Counted from the stretch's first letter, positions 1-8,516 are shown. The stretch is 64,000 nucleotides of DNA from Streptomyces sp. GESEQ-35 (GCF_017948485.1 NZ_JAFFSX010000020.1:144844-208843), one strand, 5' to 3'. Translations and numbers: made by a program. Notes: generated by a model not told the origin, from the letters alone.

Positions 1-353
1 CCGGCGTCCGACGAGAGGTGGACGGTGGGCCGGAGCCTCCTCGCCGTGACTCCGGGCCAGGACATGTACGTCGTCGGCCGGGAGAGCGGCAGTCGGGCTT
101 CGAAGTCCACAGCCCCCATCTGCCCGCCGCACGTGCGCTCCTGGAACAGCCGCTGCTGCACAGCGGACCGCAGGACGTGCGGCGCGTACGGGAACTGCGC
201 CCGAGGATCGGCGACCCCGCGGTGCGGGAGGCGCTCGACCTGCTGGCGGCCTGCCTCACGGATCGCTTCGGCGGCGACATCGCCCTCGGCAGCGCGGGCG
301 CCTGCTCCGCGGGCGGCCCGCATGACATCGCCCTCGGCGACGGGACGAGGTGA
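1..353 (+). pseudogene. 5'-truncated, frameshifted beta-propeller protein (paralogue of next gene)
   Basis: Only the 3' end of this gene lies in the window. Reading frame 1 looks coding for about the first 90 bases (SLLAVTPGQDMYVVGRESG). Frame 3 looks coding from about base 95 to the TGA at 351-353. Both stretches have third positions almost entirely G or C and each frame loses that bias elsewhere, so a frameshift lies near 85-105. The tail (REALDLLAACLTDRFGGDIALG) aligns with the tail of the next gene (RQMLDVLRTCLEHRFRHDVVIG), and the preceding propeller strand also matches, so the two are tandem paralogues. The stop overlaps the next GTG start (GTGA). The frameshift may be real or a sequencing error. 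Confidence 0.6.
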
Positions 354-2443
354 GGCCAGTGCACCGGCGAACCGCCACGCTGATTCTGCGGCTCCCCCTC
401 GTCTCCCGGCTGTCCCGGCGGGCCGTGGACACCGTGTGGCATGCCTGGCTGGACACGCCCGATCCGAAATTGTGGGCGCTGCTGGCGGCGCGAGGACATG
501 CGGCGAGCGCATCCGAGCCCCGCCTGCGGGCCCTCAGCAGGCTGGCGCTCGGTGACGAGGAGGCGGAACTGGCCCCGAACCTGCTGGCGCGGACCGCCGC
601 CCGCTTCGATCACCCCGTCGGCGAGCGGGCTCGGGCCCGGATACTTGCGCCGGGCGACCCCGAGACCGTCGAACTGTTCTGCGCAGCGGCACCCGAGTCA
701 CCGGAGACGGCGGCCTTCTGCGCCGCCCACCAACTGGCCCCCGCGGACGAGGTGCAGCGGGCGGTCTTCTTCGTCCGGACCGGCCAGCCGGAGCAGTACC
801 GGGCGCTCGATCCCGAGGGCGCGTTGTTGGCACTCGGCTATCGGAGCGCGTCCCTCGACGTGCGCAGGGCCCTGCTGGAGAGGATGACCGCGCTGGGCGA
901 CATCGATGTGCTGCGGGTGCTGGCCGGCCAGCGTTCCGATCGCGACGACTTCGCCTCGCTCAGCGGGCTGGAGCGCTTCCACCTGGTCGAGCAGCTCAGG
1001 GCTCGGCGGGACTGGGACCGCCTGTGGTCACTGGTCCCGCTGATGCCGCTGTACGACGCCGTGCACATCGCTGAACGCCTCCACGACTGGCGACCGTCGG
1101 GCCGGGACGACCAGCGGGTGTTCGAGGCGCTGCGCACCCTCAGCCCCGGGGGTGTGACGGCATGGCTGCGGGATGGCCCCGATATCCGTGACGACGCCGG
1201 TCCCGGGTCGTCGCCCACGCGCATTCCGCACACCAGGATCAGGCTCTCGGACCTCGACGAGCTCAATGGCCTGGACTTCGCGCCGGACGGCACCCAACTC
1301 GCGTATGCCGGATCGACGAGAGACCGGGATCGCGAGCGTGGCCGCGCCGGGATCATCGACATCGGCAGCAGCACGGTGTCGCACCGGTACGACTTGGCGC
1401 GCTCGCTGGGCCGGTTGGCGCATCTGGGTGCCGACACCCTTGTCGTCGCCGACGCACAGACCGGTCCGGTGCGGCGCTCCCTGCACCTTCACTGCCTCGC
1501 GCCCGACGGCGCGCGCTCGCTGCTCGGCTTCGAAGCAACCGAGATCCTCGCCCTGCAACGTGTCGCCGACACCCGCGACCTCCTCCTGGTCGCACGGCCC
1601 GGCGGCCGGTATCCGTCGCGATCGACGGTGTCCGTCGGCGCTTTCGGCGGCTCCCTCGCCGACTGGGCCTTCCTCGACGGTACGCCTGACCTCCATCCCC
1701 AGACCGCCACCTCGGATCCCGAGGGCCGTCTGATCGCCGTACTCGGCCGAAACGCCGCCGTGGTCGCGGACCGGGCGGGAACCACCGTGAGCGTTCTGCA
1801 CATGGGTCGTTTGAGGCTGCGCACCGTGACCATGGGCGCCATGTCGGACGCCGTTCTCGTCCGAGCCGATGAAACCGGCTCCATGGACATATGGCATGAA
1901 CCGCTCGTCTCCGCTCAGGCTCCACTCTCGATCGACTGGCCGTCGGCGCCCCGGCTCGTCGATCTCGCCTGGTCACCCGCGCTGAACCGGTTCGTGGCGA
2001 CCGGCAGCCGCTTCGGCCCGGCCGTGTGGTTCCTCGACGTGCCGACAACGCCCGGCACCCCGCTGCCCGAGGACCCCTTCCGTACTACGGTCCGCCTCGT
2101 CGGCGACCGCGCTCCGGACCGCGTACGGCTGTCGCCGCGCGGTGACGTACTGGCCGTGGCGTACTCGTCGGACCCGGCTCCCACCATCGACCTGTACTGT
2201 CTGCCGCTCCTCGTCCTCCGTTCGGCCCTCTCCAAGCCCATGGGGCTGATGAACCACCAAGCGCTCTCCGATGTCGCCGCGGCGCTGGAGCACCCGGCCC
2301 TCGACGGCGAGTCCCGGCAGATGCTGGACGTGCTGCGAACCTGTCTGGAGCACCGTTTCCGGCATGACGTCGTCATCGGAGAGACGCGCGACAAGGCGAC
2401 GGCAGGGGCGTACGAGATCGAGATCGAGCCAGGGGAGGCGTAA
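350..2443 (+). CDS. hypothetical protein: helical N-terminus plus WD40-like beta-propeller
   Basis: A 697-residue protein of unknown function. Residues 1 to about 280 are helix-rich and resemble HEAT-type repeats. From about residue 290 there are propeller-like strands (LNGLDFAPDGTQLAYAGS, VDLAWSPALNRFVATGSR, VRLSPRGDVLAVAYSS). A helical tail ends in RQMLDVLRTCLEHRFRHDVVIG. No signal peptide or membrane segment is visible, so it is probably cytosolic. The GTG start at 350 overlaps the upstream stop, implying translational coupling. The Hsp70-like gene follows 39 bases later on the same strand. Such architectures usually act as protein-interaction scaffolds; a role with the Hsp70-like ATPase is inferred from position only. 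Confidence 0.75.
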   Translation: MRPVHRRTATLILRLPLVSRLSRRAVDTVWHAWLDTPDPKLWALLAARGHAASASEPRLRALSRLALGDEEAELAPNLLARTAARFDHPVGERARARILAPGDPETVELFCAAAPESPETAAFCAAHQLAPADEVQRAVFFVRTGQPEQYRALDPEGALLALGYRSASLDVRRALLERMTALGDIDVLRVLAGQRSDRDDFASLSGLERFHLVEQLRARRDWDRLWSLVPLMPLYDAVHIAERLHDWRPSGRDDQRVFEALRTLSPGGVTAWLRDGPDIRDDAGPGSSPTRIPHTRIRLSDLDELNGLDFAPDGTQLAYAGSTRDRDRERGRAGIIDIGSSTVSHRYDLARSLGRLAHLGADTLVVADAQTGPVRRSLHLHCLAPDGARSLLGFEATEILALQRVADTRDLLLVARPGGRYPSRSTVSVGAFGGSLADWAFLDGTPDLHPQTATSDPEGRLIAVLGRNAAVVADRAGTTVSVLHMGRLRLRTVTMGAMSDAVLVRADETGSMDIWHEPLVSAQAPLSIDWPSAPRLVDLAWSPALNRFVATGSRFGPAVWFLDVPTTPGTPLPEDPFRTTVRLVGDRAPDRVRLSPRGDVLAVAYSSDPAPTIDLYCLPLLVLRSALSKPMGLMNHQALSDVAAALEHPALDGESRQMLDVLRTCLEHRFRHDVVIGETRDKATAGAYEIEIEPGEA

Positions 2444-2482
2444 TGCACCCTCTGCCGGCTTCTGCAGAAAGGGAGACCACCG

Positions 2483-4093
2483 GTGACCACCCGTATCGGC
2501 ATCGACTTCGGCACCGCCAACACCGTCGTGGCGGGCTGGGACCAGGAGGCGGGCCGCGGCGTCCCCGTCCCGCTGCCCGGCGTCGACGTACTGCGCGAGG
2601 CGGGCCCCGGCCCAATCCAACGGGTGGTGCCCTCGCTCATCGCCTACGCCCACGACGGCACGGCCCGCCGCCTCGGCGCCCAGGTCACCCCGGACCTGGG
2701 CGAGGACCCCGGCTTCACCGTCTTCGCGTCCACCAAGAGCAACGTCGCCGGACACGCCTACGACGCGGCCCGCCCCCTCGGCGACCGCCGGATCACCGGC
2801 CGGGAGGCGGCCACCCAGTTCCTCGGCGACATCATGGCGCTGACCGTGCTCGCCATCGAGGACGACGACCTGGAGATCGTCGCCACCGCGCCCGTGGAGT
2901 CCTTCGACGGCTACCGCGACTGGCTGGTGCGCGAGGTCCGTGACGGGCTGCCCACCGCCCGGCTGCGGGTCGTGGACGAGGCCACCGCGGCCGCCGTCGG
3001 CTACAGCGCCCGGCTCAACCCCGGCGACGCATTCGCCGTGATCGATTTCGGGGCCGGCACCCTCGACGTCTCCGTCGTCCGCGTGCAGGAACCGGACGAG
3101 GCGGGCTCCGGCGCCGGGGTGCGCACGATCGCCAAACGGGGCCTGAACCTGGGCGGCAACACCATCGACGCGCTCCTCGCCGAACACGCCATGGACCGCC
3201 TCCCCCTGCCGCACGGCGACCAGATCGGCCGCAACCAGGTCTTCCGCCGCCTTCTGACCTCCGCCGAGCGGGCCAAGCGGGAGCTTGCCACCTCCGAACA
3301 GTCGGTCATCCGCGCCACCGACGCCCGGACCGACCGCGTCCACCAAGTGACCGTCACCCGCGGCGAGTTCGACGCGCTGCTGCGCGACAAGGGCGTGCTG
3401 CGCCGGATCAACCAGGCCCTGCGCTCTTGCCTCGACCTGGCCGGCACCCGCGGCTTCGGCACCCAGGACATCCGGGATGTCTTCCTCGTCGGCGGCAGCT
3501 GCCTCATCCCCGCCGTGCAGGACCTGGTGCATCTGCACTTCGACCCCGACGTGGTGCGCATGGACCGGCCTTTGGAGGCGGTGGCGGCCGGCGCGGCCGG
3601 AATCGCCGGCGGCAGCGAGCTGTTCGACCACATCCAGCACGACTACGCCATCCGGCACGTCGACCACGACACCGGTGCCTACGAGTTCGAGACCCTGGTG
3701 GAGGCCGGCACCCCCTACCCCACCGAGCAACCGGTCAGGACACTCACCGTCAGGGCGGTGCACGACATGCAGCGCAGGCTCGGCCTGGCCGTCTACGAAC
3801 TCGCCCACGCCACCTACCGCGACGCCAGTGCCGAACTGGAGATCGCCTTCGACACGGGCGGCGGCGCCCGCACCGTGACCGTTACCCCGCAACAACGCCA
3901 GCAGCGCTCCATGCTCTGGCTCAACGAGGACAGCTCCACCTTCCTTGAGGCCGACCCTCCCGCCGCCGCCGGAGAAGATCGATTCCGCCTCGACTTCCGC
4001 ATCGACGCCCACAAACGCCTCACCGTCACCGCCTACGACCTGCGCAGACACACGCTGGTCCTGGACCGGCAACCGGTCGTCCGCCTGGCGTGA
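2483..4093 (+). CDS. Hsp70/DnaK-like ATPase
   Basis: A 536-residue Hsp70-family protein. The actin-fold ATPase signatures are present: phosphate-1 loop IGIDFGTANTVVA at residues 5-17, connect motif DEATAAAVGY near 161-170, phosphate-2 loop AVIDFGAGTLDVSVV near 183-197 and adenosine motif FLVGGSCLIPAVQDLV near 333-348. The C-terminal 150 residues (GTPYPTEQPVRTL, HKRLTVTAYDL) look like a divergent beta substrate-binding domain. There is no helical lid and no EEVD-like tail, so this is not housekeeping DnaK (about 610-640 residues). The GTG start has an AAAGGGAGA ribosome site. No DnaJ or GrpE gene is adjacent. It probably serves the propeller proteins or the DUF1257 protein encoded beside it. 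Confidence 0.85.
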   Translation: MTTRIGIDFGTANTVVAGWDQEAGRGVPVPLPGVDVLREAGPGPIQRVVPSLIAYAHDGTARRLGAQVTPDLGEDPGFTVFASTKSNVAGHAYDAARPLGDRRITGREAATQFLGDIMALTVLAIEDDDLEIVATAPVESFDGYRDWLVREVRDGLPTARLRVVDEATAAAVGYSARLNPGDAFAVIDFGAGTLDVSVVRVQEPDEAGSGAGVRTIAKRGLNLGGNTIDALLAEHAMDRLPLPHGDQIGRNQVFRRLLTSAERAKRELATSEQSVIRATDARTDRVHQVTVTRGEFDALLRDKGVLRRINQALRSCLDLAGTRGFGTQDIRDVFLVGGSCLIPAVQDLVHLHFDPDVVRMDRPLEAVAAGAAGIAGGSELFDHIQHDYAIRHVDHDTGAYEFETLVEAGTPYPTEQPVRTLTVRAVHDMQRRLGLAVYELAHATYRDASAELEIAFDTGGGARTVTVTPQQRQQRSMLWLNEDSSTFLEADPPAAAGEDRFRLDFRIDAHKRLTVTAYDLRRHTLVLDRQPVVRLA

Positions 4094-4137
4094 CCAGCCG
4101 GCGCCGCCCCTCCCGTCATGACATCCGAGGAGTCCTC

Positions 4138-4545
4138 ATGTCCCACTTCACCCGTGTCCGCACCGCGTTGCACGACCCCGACCTGCTCGTCCAGGCCCTC
4201 GCCACGCTCGGCTTCACCACCGTCGAGACCCACGACACCCCGCAGACCCTCTACGGCTACCAGGGCGACGCCCGCCCCGAACGCGCCGAAGTGATCATCC
4301 GCCGCCGCCACATCGGCCGCCTGAGCAACGACATCGGCTTCCGCCGGCGTGACGACGGCACCTTCGAGGCCGTCATCAGCGAGTACGACAGCCACCCCTA
4401 CGACCACCCATGGCTGACCCGGCTCGCCCGCGCCTACGGCCACACCGCCGCCCTGCGCTACGCCGAGGACAACGGTTACGAAGTGGACTCCGACGTACTC
4501 GAAGACGACGGCCGACGCCGCCTCGTCCTGCGCCGCTACACCTGA
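4138..4545 (+). CDS. DUF1257 (Ycf35-like) protein
   Basis: A 135-residue protein starting MSHFTRVRTALHDPDLLVQA, typical of the DUF1257/Ycf35 family known from plastids, cyanobacteria and actinobacteria. The ATG at 4138 is chosen because a GAGGAG ribosome site lies six bases upstream; an in-frame codon at 4090 would add 16 unconserved residues. The central charged segment (RAEVIIRRRHIGRLSNDIGF) and the C-terminal RRLVLRRYT match the family pattern. Biochemical function is not established for the family. It follows the Hsp70-like gene by 44 bases and is probably the last gene of that operon. The DUF2997 partner often found beside DUF1257 was not seen downstream. Confidence 0.8.
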   Translation: MSHFTRVRTALHDPDLLVQALATLGFTTVETHDTPQTLYGYQGDARPERAEVIIRRRHIGRLSNDIGFRRRDDGTFEAVISEYDSHPYDHPWLTRLARAYGHTAALRYAEDNGYEVDSDVLEDDGRRRLVLRRYT

Positions 4546-4830
4546 AGCAGCACTCACGTCATCGCCGACCACGCCCGCATGCACCACATTGGCCTGCGGC
4601 ATCCCGGCGACAAGGTCGCAGCAGGCGCCCGTGGCCGAGATCGTACGCACGACTCCGTCACCATCAACCCGGTCAGAGCCGTCACCGCCGCCGTCGCCAA
4701 CCCTGCCAACTCGGCTTCCACTGAGCCCCCTTCGAATCCGATGCCCGCGGAGTGGTCGCTCCAGCAGTAAGCCGATCTTGTCCGCTCGCACAGTCACGCC
4801 GGCCGACCCGCTCAGAGTGACGACGCACCT

Positions 4831-6312
4831 TCACACGGCGACCGGCAGCCGTCCGCGCCGACTGCGCATCATCCGGCGTGTCCGGCCCGAGCGCAGGCAG
4901 GCACCGAGGAGAACGGTCAGAGCGGCCGCACCGTAGGCCCATGTCTGAAGGGGAACCCCGGGTAGCAGGCGTCCCGCGAGATAGAGGACGGTGCCGGCCA
5001 AGGTGACGGTCAGCCATTCCCAGCGGCCGTCCAACGCGACGAGAGCGACGACGAGCAGCGAGTACCAGGGGTAGCTGGGCGAGACCAGCAGCAGGGTCGT
5101 GCCGGTCAGCAGCAGGGCGCCGCGCCAGGGGCGGGCGGGGTCGCCGCGCAGCCACACGTACAGGGCGGCCAGTGCGAGGAGTACGAGCGCGGCCACTCCG
5201 GCGGCGGCGTCCGGCAACAGCGACCGCAGCAGGGCGAAGCGCCGTACGTGACCCGGTTGGTAGCCCTCCTCTTGGAGGTAGCCGGGGAGGTAGCCGAGGA
5301 CGCCGGCACCGGAGGCGGCGACATAAGGCAGGTAGGCGAGCGCGACCGCGGCGACGACGGCCGCGAGCAGTCGCGTGATGCGCTTCGGACTGTGCTGGCC
5401 GGACAGGGCGCCGGGCAGCACCAGGACGGGCAGGAGTTTCACGGCGACGGCTGCGCCCAGGAGTGCGCCGCGGCGGGCGCCGGCGGTGGCGGTACCGAGG
5501 GCGAGGACGGTGAGCAGCACGCCGAGGGTGTCGATGTGGGCGTTGTTGACCGCTTCGAAGGCGACAGCCGGACACCAGGCCCACAAGGCGGCGCGGGCCG
5601 GTGCCCGCCGGGGATCTCCGCGACGGCGCAACACGACCAGAAGGGCCACGGTGGTGCCGAACGCCAGGACCGCGCCGCCGACTTGGAGCGGCTTGTGGCG
5701 GCTGTCCGGTGGGGAGACGGTGTGCACGGCGAAGAACCAGCCCTCGGCGACGGGCGGGTAGATGGTCGGGACGGTGGGGCGGTTGATGCGGACGCACAGG
5801 CCGCTGTCCGTCCGGGTCACCCCCCAGTCCTCGCAGGCGCCTTCGGTGGGGAAGAGCCAGTCGTCGCGCAGGTGGGCGAGTTCGGGGGCGGCGGGCGGGT
5901 CGGCGTAGGGGGAGATGCCTGCGGCTTGGACCCGGCCGTCCCAGGCATAGCGGAACATGTCGTTGCTGGTGTGGGGCGGGGTGGCGAGCGCGGCCAGCGC
6001 GATGGCGGCCGACCCGGCCAGTACGAGACCGGTCGCGGCGCGGGCCGAGACCTTTCGGACCGTCCAGGCAGCCGCGGCAAACAGGGTCCAGGTGACGGCG
6101 TAACCGGCCAGCAGACGGCGGGGGTTGCTCAGGCTGTCCCCCGCGTGAAGTGTGTCGATGACCGTTGCGGTGAGCGCGGCAAGCAGGGTCGCGGTGACGG
6201 CGACGCGGATATGCGTACGACGGCTGCCGCTGTTCGCCGGCCGTGGTGGCCGCTCTTGCAGGGAGTCGGTCGGCCGGGGTTGCGGCGGGTGGGAGGTGGC
6301 GGTTTCGGTCAT
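4831..6312 (-). CDS. GT87-type polytopic membrane glycosyltransferase
   Basis: A 493-residue integral membrane protein with about ten hydrophobic segments after a 35-residue Pro-rich cytosolic start. The first extracytoplasmic loop carries SNDMFRYAWDGRVQAAGISPY, whose acidic residue is characteristic of GT87/GT-C polyprenyl-phosphate-mannose-dependent alpha-mannosyltransferases (PimE-like and DUF2029 proteins). It would add mannose to a lipid or glycan on the outer face of the membrane. The ATG at 6312 overlaps the stop of the upstream methyltransferase fusion (ATGA), so the two are co-transcribed. Streptomyces often pair such enzymes with a GT2 glycosyltransferase and a methyltransferase. 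The exact acceptor cannot be told from sequence. Confidence 0.8.
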   Translation of the reverse strand: MTETATSHPPQPRPTDSLQERPPRPANSGSRRTHIRVAVTATLLAALTATVIDTLHAGDSLSNPRRLLAGYAVTWTLFAAAAWTVRKVSARAATGLVLAGSAAIALAALATPPHTSNDMFRYAWDGRVQAAGISPYADPPAAPELAHLRDDWLFPTEGACEDWGVTRTDSGLCVRINRPTVPTIYPPVAEGWFFAVHTVSPPDSRHKPLQVGGAVLAFGTTVALLVVLRRRGDPRRAPARAALWAWCPAVAFEAVNNAHIDTLGVLLTVLALGTATAGARRGALLGAAVAVKLLPVLVLPGALSGQHSPKRITRLLAAVVAAVALAYLPYVAASGAGVLGYLPGYLQEEGYQPGHVRRFALLRSLLPDAAAGVAALVLLALAALYVWLRGDPARPWRGALLLTGTTLLLVSPSYPWYSLLVVALVALDGRWEWLTVTLAGTVLYLAGRLLPGVPLQTWAYGAAALTVLLGACLRSGRTRRMMRSRRGRLPVAV

Positions 6313-7280
6313 GGGTGTGCGGGCCTTCCGATGGCCGTGGCGTGGGCGTTGCCGTGCCTCGGCTTCGGCTTCGGCTTCGGCTTCGGCTTCGGCTTCGGCT
6401 TCGGACGGTGGAGTTCAAGGAAGGGGCGGCCGTCGGCCGTCCACCGGCCGGTCGGAACCCAGCCGGTGGCGTCGGCGGCGTACAGCAGCGCGGTGATACC
6501 AATACGGGCCCAGGGGAAGGGTCGGCCGTGCCGTCCCTGACCGTCTTCGACGCGGACGGTCAGGCGTTCGTCCACATCGTGCGGGGCGACCTCGGCCAGC
6601 AGGCGCCCGCCAGGAGCGACCAGTTCGCGCAGCCGGGTGAGCAGGGCGAACGGATCGCCGCCGATGCCGACATTGCCGTCCATCAACAGGACGGTGCCCC
6701 AGCGGCCCTCCCCCGGCAGACGCTCGAAGACGGACCGCCGTACGGCTGCACCCCCGTACCGCCGGGTCCGGGCGACGGCGGCCGGGCTGACGTCCACGCC
6801 CAGCGCCGGTACACCACGTACAGCCAGCGCGGCCACAAGACGGCCCGGCCCGCAGCCGACGTCCAGGACCGGACCGGTGCAGCGGCTCAGCACACTCGTG
6901 TCGGCGGTATCGGGAGGTGCGCACCAGCGCTCGACGTCCAGCGGCAGTACCGCCTCGCGAAGGGCGTCCGGGTGATCAGTGGATGACAGACGGCGCAGGA
7001 ACAGCAGACCACGGCCGGCGCGAAGGGCGTGGGCATAGGGATCGTCGGTCCACGGCTCGCCCGGCTCTACGGGTTCGAACCCATCCGCGGGTGCGGGCCG
7101 CCGTCGGCCCATGACCAGATCGGCGGAGCCGTCGGTCGATCCGCTGTCGACGACGTTCGGGCGCCGACCGGCCGGGATCCGGTCCAGCGCCCAGGGCAGG
7201 GCCTCGGCCTCGTCGAGGCAGGGCAGCACCACGTCGTCCCGGGCAGGGGTGGAGGGGGAGGTCTCGATCACCCCACTCAC
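6309..7280 (-). CDS. chimeric GT2 N-terminus / SAM methyltransferase with (KP)7 tail
   Basis: A 323-residue product made of unlike parts. Residues 15-55 (DDVVLPCLDEAEALPWAL, then VVDSGSTDGSADLV) are the start of a family-2 glycosyltransferase of dolichyl-phosphate type. The rest of that enzyme is missing. From about residue 60 a class I methyltransferase follows, with SAM motif VLDVGCGPGRLVAAL and motif GVPALGVDVSP. The C-terminal region ends in a Lys-Pro run encoded by a hexanucleotide repeat. In related loci the two enzymes are separate genes, so an in-frame deletion probably fused them. The methyltransferase part looks intact; the glycosyltransferase part cannot be active. It is followed by the GT87 gene with an ATGA overlap. 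Confidence 0.75.
   Translation of the reverse strand: MSGVIETSPSTPARDDVVLPCLDEAEALPWALDRIPAGRRPNVVDSGSTDGSADLVMGRRRPAPADGFEPVEPGEPWTDDPYAHALRAGRGLLFLRRLSSTDHPDALREAVLPLDVERWCAPPDTADTSVLSRCTGPVLDVGCGPGRLVAALAVRGVPALGVDVSPAAVARTRRYGGAAVRRSVFERLPGEGRWGTVLLMDGNVGIGGDPFALLTRLRELVAPGGRLLAEVAPHDVDERLTVRVEDGQGRHGRPFPWARIGITALLYAADATGWVPTGRWTADGRPFLELHRPKPKPKPKPKPKPKPRHGNAHATAIGRPAHP
6361..6402. repeat. hexanucleotide microsatellite (GGCTTC)x7
   Basis: Seven perfect tandem copies of GGCTTC lie inside the 3' part of the methyltransferase gene. On the coding (minus) strand they give alternating Lys and Pro codons. Because the unit is six bases, changes in copy number keep the frame. Confidence 0.95.
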
Positions 7281-7392
7281 CCTACGAACACGAAAGGGAC
7301 ATAAGGGACTTGGCGATCTTACGGATCGCTGACGTCCACGGCCGCACCCGCAGACGACCGGACACCACCGCGAGACTCACCAGCGTGAACGT

Positions 7393-7660
7393 GTGCTCGT
7401 CGTGGACGACGATCCCACCGTCTCCGAGGTCGTCGTCGGCTGTCTGAACCGGGCGTGCTTCGCCGTCGACGTGGCCGCCGGCGGCCCCACCGCCGCGGCC
7501 GGGGCCGCCGCACCCGCCGGACCTGGTGGTGCTGGACCTGATGCTGCCCGGCATGGACGGGCTGGAGGTCTGCCGCCGCCTCCGGTGGGTAAGCCCGCTG
7601 CCGGTGACCATGCTGACCGCGAGTGGTGACGATGAGGACCGCGCAGACCGCGCGATGGGG
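7393..7660 (+). pseudogene. broken OmpR-type response regulator receiver domain
   Basis: Frame 1 from the GTG at 7393 encodes VLVVDDDPTVSEVVVGCL, the acidic pocket and first helix of a receiver domain. After about base 7490 the coding signal moves to frame 2: DLVVLDLMLPGMDGLEVCRR with the phospho-acceptor Asp, then PLPVTMLTASGDD. It then stops matching the family near 7650, before the conserved Lys and the whole DNA-binding domain. The gene is therefore both frameshifted and truncated, and no sensor kinase follows. It diverges from the glycosyltransferase remnant, so the same deletion history probably removed parts of both. Confidence 0.8.
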
Positions 7661-7665
7661 GTCCG

Positions 7666-8283
7666 TCAGGAGTTCGTCCGGCTTCCGGCCGTGGCGCGCG
7701 GCTGCCTGACGTCACCGGTCCGGGACGCCACCACCAGCAGGGCGAATCCCACGGCGAAGCCGACCATGGTCAACACGCCCCGCGGCCAGAAGATATGGCT
7801 GTCGAAGAACGACCAGCACGCCCCCAGCACCACCACGACACCGGGCAGCACCCGCACACCGTGGCGCCGCAACAGCACCAGGCCCGTGGCGAGGGCGGCG
7901 ACCGCCAGCGCGTACACCCCTGCCCGGCCCAGTTCGTCCCCGGTCGCGAACAGCCGCCCCACCACCCCGCGCACACCGGTGCCCGCCGCCGTCCCGGCGC
8001 CTATGCCGGCCACCGCGTCCAGCCCGGTGTAGTAGGCGGCGTAGCAGAAACAGCCGACCCACGCGAGCACGGTCAGGGCGCCTTCCACATCCCGCCTCGG
8101 CCTCCCCCACAACGGGACCAGCAGGCCGAGGACCAGGAGGGGGAAGGCGGGCAGCAGGACGATGTGCAGCCCGGCCCAGTGGTCGGCCGTCGCCGCCGTC
8201 AGATGGCGCGGATGTGTCAGACCCGCCACGGCCAGCAGCAGGGGCGGCACGGTCACCAGAGCCGTCGTACGAAGAGTTCGCAT
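7666..8283 (-). CDS. small polytopic membrane protein
   Basis: A 205-residue hydrophobic protein with about five or six membrane spans (ALVTVPPLLLAVAGL, IVLLPAFPLLVLGLLVPLWG, VLAWVGCFCYAAYYTGL, YALAVAALATGLVLL, VLTMVGFAVGFALLVVAS). The ATG at 8283 (MRTLRTTALVTV) is preferred over the upstream in-frame start at 8343 because it has a GGTGGCG-like site and places the first span at the N-terminus. No catalytic motif is recognised. Its 3' end runs into the response-regulator remnant. Two 11-bp repeats lie 52-73 bases upstream and may be a regulator site. Confidence 0.65.
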   Translation of the reverse strand: MRTLRTTALVTVPPLLLAVAGLTHPRHLTAATADHWAGLHIVLLPAFPLLVLGLLVPLWGRPRRDVEGALTVLAWVGCFCYAAYYTGLDAVAGIGAGTAAGTGVRGVVGRLFATGDELGRAGVYALAVAALATGLVLLRRHGVRVLPGVVVVLGACWSFFDSHIFWPRGVLTMVGFAVGFALLVVASRTGDVRQPRATAGSRTNS

Positions 8284-8334
8284 CGCGCCACCGTACGAAC
8301 CCGCCGAGCACGGCACCGCCGCTGCCGCCGACGC

Positions 8335-8356
8335 GTAAGACACCCGTAAGACACCC
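8335..8356. promoter_or_regulatory. tandem 11-bp direct repeat GTAAGACACCC x2
   Basis: Two perfect head-to-tail copies of GTAAGACACCC lie upstream of the membrane protein gene that starts at 8283. OmpR/PhoB-family regulators typically bind 11-bp-phased direct repeats, so this is a candidate response-regulator box. Confidence 0.5.
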
Positions 8357-8454
8357 GCGAGAGGTGCAACAGGCGTCAGCGGATTCGGACTTACGAAGGC
8401 GGCCGCCGTCGCATGCGGCGTGTCTCCCGCACAGCCAGCAGGAGGGCCAAGCGC

Positions 8455-8492
8455 GGGCCTGCCTGCGGTATGGGATGGCCGCAGGCAGGCCC
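8455..8492 (-). terminator. 14-bp perfect hairpin, terminator of the DUF1996 gene
   Basis: GGGCCTGCCTGCGG is followed ten bases later by its exact reverse complement. It lies 25 bases past the stop of the minus-strand DUF1996 gene. There is no U-tract, which is usual in Streptomyces. Confidence 0.75.
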
Positions 8493-8516
8493 GGTCAGTG
8501 GCTCAGCGCAGCACGG

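Noticed and set aside
1973..4072. 699-codon minus-strand frame opposite the Hsp70-like gene
   Set aside because: Val/Gly/Asp-rich low-complexity product, antisense to clear Hsp70 motifs; a high-GC shadow.
4579..4770. 63-codon plus-strand frame after the DUF1257 gene, considered as a DUF2997 partner
   Set aside because: No similarity to DUF2997, no ribosome site and weak codon bias.
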